Below, one piece after another: positions 1 through 5,650 of a stretch of DNA of 5,650 nt. The notes under the pieces are model-generated. The model worked only from the letters and a program-made list of their open reading frames with translations, was not told the origin of the DNA and did no database searches. Position 1 is the first letter of the stretch, and each line of letters starts with the position of its first letter. The stretch lies in assembly GCA_964452105.1 (NCBI GenBank), contig CAYVLI010000190.1, forward strand, positions 1-5,650, read 5' to 3'. Position numbers and translations under genes: made by a program. The DNA comes from CAYVLI01 sp964452105 [NCBI: uncultured Nitrospinota bacterium]. GTDB taxonomy: Bacteria > JAUXIQ01.

Positions 1-527
1 CCCAGATAGAAGACCCGGAGAATAACCCTTTCCCCACCCCTTCCGGCAAGATAGAGATCTTTTCCGAACAGTTAGCGGACATGGACAATCCTAATATCCC
101 CCCGATACCCAAATATATAGAGCCGCAGGAGGGGCCTGATGACCCCTTGAGGGAAAGGTACCCGCTTCAGCTCATTACCACCCACTTCAGGAGGCGCGTG
201 CACTCCGTTTTCGAGAACATCCCCTGGTTAAGGGAACTGGAGCCGGATGCCATCTGGATCAATCCTGTGGACGCAGACCCCAGAGAGATTAAAAGCGGAG
301 ATATGGTAAAGATATTCAACCAGCGGGGGACGGTGGCCATGAAGGTCAGGGTGACCGAGAGAATAATCCCGGGAGTGGTGAACATACACGAAGGCGCCTG
401 GTACAGGCCTGATGAGAAGGGAATAGACAGGGGAGGCTGCGCCAATGTACTGACTAAGGACGTGCATTCTCCCGGCGGCGCCTTCATAAGCAACACCTCC
501 CTCGTACAGGTGGAAAAAGAGGTATGA
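1..527 (+). CDS. Molybdopterin oxidoreductase catalytic subunit, DmsA-like, C-terminal fragment
   Basis: This is the C-terminal 174 residues of a DMSO-reductase-family catalytic subunit (bis-MGD cofactor). The 5' part lies outside the window. The frame is open from base 3, so the first ATG at 81 is internal and not the start. The signature TPSGKIEIFSE (local residues 12-22) is typical just before the molydopterin dinucleotide-binding domain of this family. That domain runs from about residue 54 to the end, with the HSVFENIPWLRE segment (67-78), a GDMVKIFNQRG strand-turn (99-109), the GAW motif (131-133) and GIDRGGCANVLT (140-151), all resembling DmsA-type enzymes. Family members are usually 700-850 residues, so most of the protein, including the Mo ligand, any N-terminal FeS site and any Tat signal, is not visible. 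The ferredoxin subunit follows 74 bases downstream, as in dmsAB operons. The substrate (DMSO, TMAO, polysulfide, selenate or other) cannot be read from this piece. Confidence 0.9.
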   Translation, partial: QIEDPENNPFPTPSGKIEIFSEQLADMDNPNIPPIPKYIEPQEGPDDPLRERYPLQLITTHFRRRVHSVFENIPWLRELEPDAIWINPVDADPREIKSGDMVKIFNQRGTVAMKVRVTERIIPGVVNIHEGAWYRPDEKGIDRGGCANVLTKDVHSPGGAFISNTSLVQVEKEV

Positions 528-601
528 TCGAGATGACTGATGCGAATATAAGCCTCACTCTCATGAACGGTAGATAAAAAAGTTTTTCAGGAGATAGTTC
601 T

Positions 602-1138
602 ATGCAGATGACCTTTCACTTCAATCAGCAGCGCTGCACATCATGTTATACCTGCGTCGTCGCCTGCAAGGATTGGTACGATATACCACCGGGACCCCGC
701 ACCAGACGCTGGGTAAGCACCCTTGAGGAAGGCAAATTTCCCGACGTAAAAGTGAGCAACCTGTCGCTCTCCTGCGTGCACTGTGAGAATCCCACCTGCA
801 TAAGCGTCTGCCCCTCCGGCGCCATAAAGAAGCGCGAGAAAGACGGCATCGTTTACGCCGACAAAGATGAGTGCATCTCCAGCTGCATGCTGTGCAAAGA
901 AGCCTGCCCTTACGATGCCCCTCGATTCGATGAGGAGGGGGACGCTACGATCGAGTTGTGCAATTTCTGCATGGACCGCATAGACGATGGGAAAAAACCC
1001 ATCTGCGTGGAAGCATGCCCCATGAGAGCCCTGGACTCAGGCTCAAGGGAGGATATGGAGGCAAAATACGGCAAGCAAAGAGAGGCCAGAGGCTTCGCTT
1101 ATGTAGATGAGAATCGCCCTTCCATCATATTCAAATAG
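602..1138 (+). CDS. DmsB-like four-cluster [4Fe-4S] ferredoxin subunit
   Basis: A 178-residue electron-transfer subunit that should relay electrons between the molybdoenzyme encoded upstream and a membrane or soluble partner. It has exactly 16 cysteines in four groups: C12-C15-C18-C22, C58-C61-C66-C70, C91-C95-C98-C102 and C120-C123-C135-C139, enough for four [4Fe-4S] clusters. CVHCENPTC, ACPYDAP and KPICVEACPMRALDSG are recognisable DmsB/PsrB/NrfC-family segments. The third group has three residues between its first two cysteines instead of the usual two. No signal peptide or membrane helix is visible, which fits a subunit folded with the catalytic chain (the A subunit usually carries the Tat signal). 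The start is supported by AGGAGA at 589-594, seven bases before the ATG; an ATG two codons later is possible but less well placed. It is somewhat shorter than E. coli DmsB (about 205). No membrane-anchor (C) gene follows. The exact enzyme class is uncertain. Confidence 0.9.
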   Translation: MQMTFHFNQQRCTSCYTCVVACKDWYDIPPGPRTRRWVSTLEEGKFPDVKVSNLSLSCVHCENPTCISVCPSGAIKKREKDGIVYADKDECISSCMLCKEACPYDAPRFDEEGDATIELCNFCMDRIDDGKKPICVEACPMRALDSGSREDMEAKYGKQREARGFAYVDENRPSIIFK

Positions 1139-1167
1139 AGCCGCATTTAAAGAAATTCCCCCACCCG

Positions 1168-1227
1168 GCCTATTACCTCTTCATCAGAGGGGTAGGCTGA
1201 TAATAGCAATTTTTCCGGTCTTTTTTT
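1168..1227 (+). terminator. Possible terminator after the molybdoenzyme genes
   Basis: Bases 1168-1180 can pair with 1186-1197 (12 pairs including two G-U pairs, one bulged A, loop TCATC). The hairpin is not followed directly by a T-run. A T5 tract lies 12 bases after it and a T7 tract at 1221-1227. This is an imperfect rho-independent terminator at best. It lies about 30 bases after the ferredoxin stop codon, the expected place for the end of that transcript. Confidence 0.35.
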
Positions 1228-1320
1228 CATCTTATTGAAGCCTCACCTGCTCTGTTCCATCGGTTCGCCCAACATCCCGCGTCCCTTGCTCCATAATCTT
1301 CTGACAAAGAGCGTTTTCTA

Positions 1321-1350
1321 TTGAAAAGCAAGAGAATAATCTGTTATAAA
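1321..1350 (+). promoter_or_regulatory. Putative sigma70-type promoter for the acyl-CoA dehydrogenase pair
   Basis: TTGAAA at 1321-1326 (5 of 6 to the -35 consensus) is followed after 18 bases by TATAAA at 1345-1350 (5 of 6 to the -10 consensus). TTATAA in the overlapping register gives 17 bases. It lies about 50 bases before the start codon at 1402 in an AT-rich stretch of an otherwise GC-balanced window. A small imperfect inverted repeat (1311-1318 with 1323-1329, loop of four) overlaps the -35 box and could be an operator half-site pair, but it is short. The assignment is by pattern only. Confidence 0.5.
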
Positions 1351-1401
1351 AATAGAAGCTCTGCGTTCGATCGTTAATCATAACTTAGAAGGAGTGAGCA
1401 T

Positions 1402-2613
1402 ATGGATTTCAGGTATACTCCTGAAGAAGAATCTTTTAAACAAGAATTTGTGGCATGGCTGGAGAGCGTTCTTGCTGAAAAAGGGGATTTACCTCTATAC
1501 AAAGAGCCTGAAGTGCTGCAAGAACGAGTGGCCTGGTACAGGGAGTTTCAAAAGAAACTCTATGATTCAGGCTATGCGGGCGTAACGTGGCCGAAGGAGT
1601 ATGGGGGCCGCGGCGGGACTGTTGTCGAGAGCTTCATTCTGGATGAAGAGATCCAGAAGCGGGCCGCGGTCGAGAACTTCAATGCCATAGGTTTCGGAAT
1701 GGCCGGAGGCGTTATCCTCGCGTTCGGCACCGAGGAGCAGAAGAAGCGTTACATTCCGACCATGCTGGAAGGAAAAGAGATTTGGTGCCAGGGATTTTCC
1801 GAACCGAACGCAGGCTCGGACCTGGCAGCAGTGAGCACTCGCGCCGTCAAGGACGGGGACGATTACGTAATCAACGGCCAAAAAGTCTGGACCAGCATGG
1901 CACACGTCTCCGATCAGTGCATCCTGGTGGTGAGGACGGACCCGAACGCACCGAAACACAGGGGTTTGAGCTTCTTCATCCTGGACGTGAAAACCCCCGG
2001 CGTGGACGTGCGACCATTAATGCAGATAACCGGTGAGGCGGAGTTCAACGAAGTCTATTTCGACGACGTCCGCATACCCAGGACGCAGATGCTTGGCGGC
2101 GAGGGAGACGGATGGAAAATATCCATAGCCACACTCATGTTCGAGCGATACGCCGTGAGCCAGTATGGGAGCTTCAGACGCAGCATAGACGGAATGTTTG
2201 AGCTGGCCAAAAGGATGACTAAAAACGGACGACCCCTGATAGAGGACCCGGTTATCCGACAGAAGCTGGCTGATTTCCATACCCAGGTGGAGATACTGAA
2301 ATTCAACACCTTGAGGAGCCGCAGCAAACTGATGAAGGGTGAAGTGCCCGGCCCCGAGGGCTCCATCGAGAAACTTTACTGGAGCGAAATGAACAAGGCC
2401 ATGCAGGAGTTCGCCATGGACCTGGAAGGCCCTTACCATCAACTCGTTCACGGTTCCAAATGGGCGCTTGAGGACGGTATCTACCAGTACGGGTTTCTAC
2501 GGTCGCGGGCAAACACCATCGAAGCGGGAACTTCGGAGATACAGAAGAATATAATCGGTGAGAGGGTGTTGGGATTGCCCAAGGACGCTGCAAGAGCCGC
2601 AGTTAAAAAATAA
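1402..2613 (+). CDS. Acyl-CoA dehydrogenase, FadE-type, probable catalytic subunit of a heteromer
   Basis: A 403-residue FAD flavoprotein of the acyl-CoA dehydrogenase family, predicted to introduce an alpha,beta double bond into an acyl-CoA. It has an N-terminal helical domain (about 1-120), a central beta domain with the flavin/substrate motif GFSEPNAGSD (131-140) and INGQKVWTS (157-165), and a C-terminal helical domain ending in GTSEIQKNIIGERVLGLP (376-393). E248 in the LMFER segment is a candidate catalytic base. Two elements that bind the FAD of the neighbouring chain in homotetramers, RxFxxPIxxxQ and QxxGGxG, are not visible; the corresponding regions read KNGRPLIEDPVIRQ and LEGPYHQLVHGS. 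The gene 43 bases downstream has both. This is the pattern of large subunits such as those of mycobacterial FadE pairs or PimC-like enzymes. AGAAGGAG at 1387-1394, seven bases before the ATG, fixes the start. The substrate is unknown: a bulky or dicarboxylic acyl-CoA is possible, but the sequence does not decide. Confidence 0.93.
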   Translation: MDFRYTPEEESFKQEFVAWLESVLAEKGDLPLYKEPEVLQERVAWYREFQKKLYDSGYAGVTWPKEYGGRGGTVVESFILDEEIQKRAAVENFNAIGFGMAGGVILAFGTEEQKKRYIPTMLEGKEIWCQGFSEPNAGSDLAAVSTRAVKDGDDYVINGQKVWTSMAHVSDQCILVVRTDPNAPKHRGLSFFILDVKTPGVDVRPLMQITGEAEFNEVYFDDVRIPRTQMLGGEGDGWKISIATLMFERYAVSQYGSFRRSIDGMFELAKRMTKNGRPLIEDPVIRQKLADFHTQVEILKFNTLRSRSKLMKGEVPGPEGSIEKLYWSEMNKAMQEFAMDLEGPYHQLVHGSKWALEDGIYQYGFLRSRANTIEAGTSEIQKNIIGERVLGLPKDAARAAVKK

Positions 2614-2656
2614 CGACCATGAATTTGCGTGAACTTGATAGAAGGGAGTTCTGATA

Positions 2657-3805
2657 ATGGTAGATACAGCTTTTACAGAAGAACAGGATATGCTAAAACG
2701 CTCCGCACGCAACTTTGTGGAGAACGAATGTCCGCCCGAGTACGTTCGGGAAATGTGGGAAAAAGAGAAGGGCATCACGGATGAAGTCTGGAATAAGATG
2801 GCCGAGTTGGGGTGGATGGGTCTCCTGGTGCCGGAAGAGTATGACGGCATAGGCATGTCCTTCATGGATATAGCCGTGGTCTTTGAAGAGATGGGCCGCG
2901 GGCCGATGCCCGGTCCTTTCTTCTCGTCGGTTATTCTGGGTGGGGAAACGATAAGGCTGGCGGGAAGCGAAGAGCAAAAGAAAGCTATCTTTCCGAACCT
3001 TGCCATGGGAGAAACCAGAGCGACTCTGGCGCTCACGGAATGTGACCCAGCCCTTTCACCCGCAGCCATTAATTCAGTCAAGGCCACGACCATTAGCGAC
3101 GGCTACGCCATTTCCGGCATAAAGCTCTTTGTGCTGGATGCTCACCTGGCAGACTACATTATCTGCGCAGCGAGAACTGATGAAGGCGGAGACCCGGCAA
3201 AGGGTATTACGCTATTTCTGGTCGAATCCAATGCACAGGGGCTTTCCATAGAGCAGTTAAAAACTATGGATGGCGGGAGAAAACAGTGCGAGGTCAATTT
3301 CGAAAACGTGGCAGTTCCCGCCGGCGCTATTTTAGGAGCGAAGGGTGAGGGCTGGCCTGTAATCGAGAAGATCACAGACATAGCTAACGCCGCCCTGTGC
3401 ATGGAGATGATAGGTGGAACCGACAAATGCCTCGAACTGGCAGTCGATTACGCCAAGACACGAATCGCCTTCGATCAGCCCATAGGCAGCTACCAGGCCA
3501 TCAAACACATCTGCGCCGACACGATGCTCAGGGCGGAGAGCGCTAAATCAGTCGCATACTATGCCGCCTGGGCGGTCAGCGAAGGGATTCCCGAAGCCTC
3601 TGAAGCCGTTTCTATGGCTAAGTCCTACTGCAGCGACACTTATCGCAAAGCTTCTGGAGACCTTATCCAGATTCTGGGCGGTACAGGCTTCACCTGGGAG
3701 CACGACGCCCACCTCTATTTCAAGCGCGCCAGGTGTAACGACCACCTCTTCGGCGACGCTTCTTATCACAGGGACCGCCTGGTAAAAATCAAGGCGGGCG
3801 TCTGA
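2657..3805 (+). CDS. Acyl-CoA dehydrogenase, probable non-catalytic small subunit
   Basis: A 382-residue member of the acyl-CoA dehydrogenase family, preceded by GAAGGGAG at 2641-2648, eight bases before the ATG. The neighbour-chain FAD-binding elements are well kept: RIAFDQPIGSYQAIKH (269-284) and QILGGTGFTWEHDAHLYFKRA (338-358). The motif normally reading TEPxxGSD is degenerate (TECDPALSP, 127-135), and the usual catalytic Glu before G-T near the C-terminus is absent; the region reads LFGDASYHRDRL (364-375). These are typical features of the beta subunit of alpha2-beta2 acyl-CoA dehydrogenases (PimD-like, or one member of mycobacterial FadE pairs). It is probably translated with the upstream gene and supplies the adenine-nucleotide side of a shared FAD site. 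On its own it is probably inactive. A terminator follows 16 bases after the stop codon, so the pair forms a two-gene unit. Confidence 0.92.
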   Translation: MVDTAFTEEQDMLKRSARNFVENECPPEYVREMWEKEKGITDEVWNKMAELGWMGLLVPEEYDGIGMSFMDIAVVFEEMGRGPMPGPFFSSVILGGETIRLAGSEEQKKAIFPNLAMGETRATLALTECDPALSPAAINSVKATTISDGYAISGIKLFVLDAHLADYIICAARTDEGGDPAKGITLFLVESNAQGLSIEQLKTMDGGRKQCEVNFENVAVPAGAILGAKGEGWPVIEKITDIANAALCMEMIGGTDKCLELAVDYAKTRIAFDQPIGSYQAIKHICADTMLRAESAKSVAYYAAWAVSEGIPEASEAVSMAKSYCSDTYRKASGDLIQILGGTGFTWEHDAHLYFKRARCNDHLFGDASYHRDRLVKIKAGV

Positions 3806-3821
3806 TATGATTCAGTAAAGC

Positions 3822-3858
3822 AAGGGGGTGGATATGCAACTTTTCCACCCCCTTTTTT
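3822..3858 (+). terminator. Strong rho-independent terminator of the acyl-CoA dehydrogenase operon
   Basis: Bases 3822-3832 and 3844-3854 form a perfect 11-pair stem with a GGGGGTGG core. The loop has 11 bases, and a T-run to 3858 continues from the 3' arm. It begins 16 bases after the stop codon of the second dehydrogenase. On the opposite strand the same stem is followed only by a weak T-run, so it may also stop the convergent aminotransferase transcript, though less well. Confidence 0.9.
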
Positions 3859-3895
3859 CGCCATAATATTCTACTGGTCGGATAATCGATGATGT

Positions 3896-5062
3896 TCAAG
3901 CTGTGATGATTTGCCCTATCACCTCTTTGACCCTTTCCAATTCTTTCTCAGTGATAAAGTAGTGTATCGCCAGCCTTACCGCCCTTGGATCGGGCACCCA
4001 ACGGGCCGCGATGTTACCCACACGCCACAGTTCATGGACGACTTCCTCGGGGTCCTTCCCATCTATGTTGAAAGAGACCAGGCCCGAATGCGCCCTGCCC
4101 CGCTTATCTCTTGGTGAATAAACCGTCACGCCGTCCATTGCCGAGAGATAATCGAGCATTGCAGTGGCCTTGGTCCGTATGGCGCTCTCTATGATAGAGA
4201 TGCCCTGACCGGCAGCCAGATCCAGCGCCGCACCCAGGCCTGCAAGCAGAAAGGAGCTGCGAGTAGCTATCTCGAAGCGGCGGGAATCTTCATAAGGTTT
4301 GAATTCGGCCCCGGCCAGGTCATAAGAAGAACCGGAATAGAAACCTGCCGATGTATATTTGACCCGCTTCATGCCCTCCGGCGATGCGTAGAGGGCGCCT
4401 GTTCCCATGGGGCCCATGAGCCATTTGTGGCCGGGGAAGGAGTAGAAATCCGCTCCCACCTCTTTCACGTTGACCTCCATTTGCCCGATGGATTGAGCTC
4501 CGTCCACCAAACAGGGTACCCCCCTTTCCCGGGTCGCCTCGACAACCTCTACCAGGGGCAGCCTGCGCCCCAGGCACCAGGCGACGTGGCTCAAGCAGAC
4601 CAGCCGGCTCCTGTCCGTCATGGCGCCTTTCAAGGCTGAAAGGAATTGCTCATCGTTTTCGCCTACGGGGACGATAACGGTCTTGATGCCCTTCAGCTTC
4701 TCCAGATTAAACCATGGTAGATATCCGCCCGGGTGCTCGACATCCGATATTACTACCTCGTCTCCTTTCGACCAATCGATGCTGTTGGCAATGATGTTTA
4801 TTCCTGAGCTGGTGTTATCCGTGAGGGCGACCTCGTTCTCCCCGGCGCCTATTAGAGATGCCACCTTCTTCCTGACCGAGGGAACCAGCGTTTTCCTGTC
4901 AGTCCATACGGGAGGAGTGTACGGGCCGTTCTGGTACTCCAGATCCATGCTCGCAGTAATAGCTTCTCTAACTGAAAGGTGCATGGGGCCCCCTGCTCCC
5001 GTGTTCAGATATATAGAATTGCGAGTAGCGGGTATCATTTCGCGGATTGTCTCTATTTCCAT
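3896..5062 (-). CDS. Class V aminotransferase-like PLP enzyme (CefD/SufS superfamily)
   Basis: A 388-residue, full-length fold-type I PLP enzyme. Visible cofactor elements are the phosphate-binding DNTSSGINI (82-90), H110 in the VEHPGG segment where the ring-stacking His sits, D187 in VDGAQSIGQ contacting the pyridine nitrogen, and K213 in FPGHKWLMGPMGTGALY as the Schiff-base lysine. R363 in VRLAIHYFITEKELERV matches the Arg that binds the substrate carboxylate. The C-terminal loop where SufS-type cysteine desulfurases carry the active Cys has none (NIAARWVPDPRAVR, 350-363). It is therefore more likely an aminotransferase, epimerase or C-S/C-N lyase of the CefD-like group than a desulfurase. 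I chose the start at 5062: GGGAGG lies five bases upstream and the protein begins as family members do. A 31-codon upstream extension in frame lacks support. The gene is convergent to the dehydrogenases and divergent from the carboxylase, with no obvious pathway link. The substrate is unknown. Confidence 0.9.
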   Translation of the reverse strand: MEIETIREMIPATRNSIYLNTGAGGPMHLSVREAITASMDLEYQNGPYTPPVWTDRKTLVPSVRKKVASLIGAGENEVALTDNTSSGINIIANSIDWSKGDEVVISDVEHPGGYLPWFNLEKLKGIKTVIVPVGENDEQFLSALKGAMTDRSRLVCLSHVAWCLGRRLPLVEVVEATRERGVPCLVDGAQSIGQMEVNVKEVGADFYSFPGHKWLMGPMGTGALYASPEGMKRVKYTSAGFYSGSSYDLAGAEFKPYEDSRRFEIATRSSFLLAGLGAALDLAAGQGISIIESAIRTKATAMLDYLSAMDGVTVYSPRDKRGRAHSGLVSFNIDGKDPEEVVHELWRVGNIAARWVPDPRAVRLAIHYFITEKELERVKEVIGQIITA

Positions 5063-5067
5063 TATTA

Positions 5068-5073
5068 CCTCCC
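5068..5073 (-). promoter_or_regulatory. Ribosome binding site that decides the aminotransferase start
   Basis: Read on the minus strand this is GGGAGG, five bases before the ATG at 5062. The frame stays open upstream to another ATG at 5155. The extra 31 residues are not conserved-looking and that ATG lacks a comparable site, so translation most likely begins at 5062. Confidence 0.8.
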
Positions 5074-5274
5074 AAGGCGATGGTTTGCGTGGTAGTTTTC
5101 CCACAGGACTCACTAAAAATATCACAACTATCTTCCGCTGGCAATCAATCCACACTACGAGGATGCCCCCGATCTATAAGTATTCTGCCTTCATGACCCC
5201 GCATAACCCGAGAAACCGCTCCATGAATCCTCTCGATTCATTGCTCTGAAGCGTTCCGTTCAAATCGATTTTTG

Positions 5275-5302
5275 TTGTCCTTAAACGGGGCTCGTCTATA
5301 AT
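5275..5302 (+). promoter_or_regulatory. Putative promoter for the acyl-CoA carboxylase gene
   Basis: A perfect TATAAT lies at 5297-5302. TTGTCC at 5275-5280 (4 of 6 to the -35 consensus) is 16 bases upstream. The -10 box is 74 bases before the ATG at 5377, which leaves an untranslated leader of about 65 bases. It is on the correct strand and in the only intergenic space before the gene. Confidence 0.6.
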
Positions 5303-5376
5303 TGTAGTCGCCAGAATAAATAGTAGCCGCACATTTCAAATATCACGCAGAGGCGAAAATCATTCAGGGAGGGGAA

Positions 5377-5650
5377 ATGGGCTTCGAGAAACAGAGGGAA
5401 GAGCTTCACAGGCGCAGGGAACGCGCACTCAAGATGGGCGGACAGGAGAAGGTCCGACGACAACACGAAGCAGGGCGCCTGGCGGCTCGTGAAAGGATAG
5501 ACCGCCTGCTCGATCCGGGCACTTTCCTCGAAGTGGGCATGCTCAACCATTCGGATATGCCGGGCATGGAAGAGAAGTCCCCCGCAGACAGCAAGGTAGT
5601 CGGCTTCGGCAATATAGACGGCAGGCAGGTAGCCATCGAGGCCAACGATT
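5377..5650 (+). CDS. Acyl-CoA carboxylase carboxyltransferase (beta) subunit, N-terminal fragment
   Basis: The first 91 residues of a biotin-dependent carboxyltransferase of the propionyl-CoA/methylcrotonyl-CoA/methylmalonyl-CoA decarboxylase family, cut by the right edge. The subunit moves CO2 between biotin and an acyl-CoA. The charged N-terminal helix followed by MGGQEKVRRQHEAGRLAARERIDRLLDPGTFLEVG (20-54) is the hallmark opening of the family. VVGFGNIDGRQVAIEAND (74-91) is the first strand pair of the crotonase-like N-domain. Purine-rich GGGAGGGG at 5367-5374 precedes the ATG. No other in-frame start exists between it and the stop at 5320, though an internal ATG occurs at codon 20. Full-length members have about 510-530 residues. 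Substrate choice cannot be read from this part. The separate promoter and divergent orientation make it the first gene of its own unit, perhaps followed by a biotin carboxylase or mutase gene outside the window. Confidence 0.9.
   Translation, partial: MGFEKQREELHRRRERALKMGGQEKVRRQHEAGRLAARERIDRLLDPGTFLEVGMLNHSDMPGMEEKSPADSKVVGFGNIDGRQVAIEAND

Larger units (their letters stand above)
5063..5376. other. Divergent intergenic region, 314 bases
   Basis: This spacer lies between the start of the minus-strand PLP enzyme and the plus-strand carboxylase. It contains the aminotransferase ribosome binding site and a plus-strand promoter with a perfect -10 box. There is also a small hairpin (5225-5229 with 5235-5239) too short to be meaningful. 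I see no tRNA, no other RNA gene and no convincing small ORF. No clear minus-strand promoter could be picked out. Confidence 0.6.

Noticed and set aside
81-527. ATG at 81 as the start of a small separate protein of 148 residues
   Set aside because: The frame is open back to base 3 and the upstream residues carry the conserved TPSGKIEIFSE segment, so this is the tail of a larger gene.
524-577. A 17-codon ORF overlapping the stop of the catalytic subunit by ATGA
   Set aside because: The only Shine-Dalgarno-like bases (GAGG at 519-522) are one base from the ATG, the peptide has no recognisable features, and an ORF this short arises easily by chance.
1293-1342. Direct repeat ATAATCT at 1293-1299 and 1336-1342 upstream of the dehydrogenase genes
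   Set aside because: Seven AT-rich bases repeated once in an AT-rich spacer is expected by chance, with no further copies seen.
2497-3093. Minus-strand open frame of 198 codons across the end of the first and start of the second dehydrogenase
   Set aside because: It lies antisense to two well-supported genes, has low-complexity Ser-rich translation and no domain, so it is a shadow frame.
5063-5155. N-terminal extension of the PLP enzyme to an ATG at 5155, partly hydrophobic
   Set aside because: The strong GGGAGG site five bases before the ATG at 5062 and the family-like N-terminus there favour the shorter protein. The extension resembles read-through of the spacer.
4620-5249. Plus-strand open frame of 209 codons opposite the PLP enzyme
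   Set aside because: It is antisense to a gene with clear conserved motifs and its translation has no recognisable domain; it is a shadow frame.

Overview
The window reads as a piece of a bacterial chromosome with intermediate base composition (about half G+C), well-spaced genes and conventional Shine-Dalgarno sequences. The gene set is a DMSO-reductase-type molybdoenzyme with its four-cluster ferredoxin subunit, paired acyl-CoA dehydrogenases, a biotin-dependent acyl-CoA carboxylase subunit and a PLP enzyme. It suggests an organism that breaks down CoA-bound organic acids and can use a respiratory molybdoenzyme, possibly an anaerobe or facultative anaerobe. A Chloroflexota (Dehalococcoidia-like) or deltaproteobacterial-type host would fit. 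That is an impression from gene content, not a demonstrated assignment.

Layout. Positions 1-527 (+) are the C-terminal end of a molybdopterin oxidoreductase catalytic subunit, cut by the left edge. It is followed at 602-1138 (+) by its probable partner, a DmsB-like iron-sulfur protein with exactly 16 cysteines. A 263-base gap holds a possible terminator and a reasonable sigma70-type promoter. Two acyl-CoA dehydrogenase genes follow at 1402-2613 and 2657-3805 (+), 43 bases apart, closed by a strong rho-independent terminator at 3822-3858. Convergent to them, 3896-5062 (-) encodes a fold-type I, class V aminotransferase-like PLP enzyme. A 314-base divergent spacer contains a perfect TATAAT box. 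The window ends inside the start of an acyl-CoA carboxylase carboxyltransferase subunit (5377-5650, +).

How they work together. The molybdoenzyme pair would pass electrons between a quinone pool or other donor and an unknown substrate. The two acyl-CoA dehydrogenases carry complementary sets of FAD and substrate motifs. They most probably form one heteromeric enzyme for an alpha,beta-dehydrogenation of an unusual acyl-CoA. The carboxylase subunit would act on a short acyl-CoA such as propionyl-CoA, a plausible product of the same breakdown. The PLP enzyme has no obvious link to the rest. I found no mobile element, CRISPR array, RNA gene or evident new defence or biosynthetic system. The interesting points are at the level of individual proteins.
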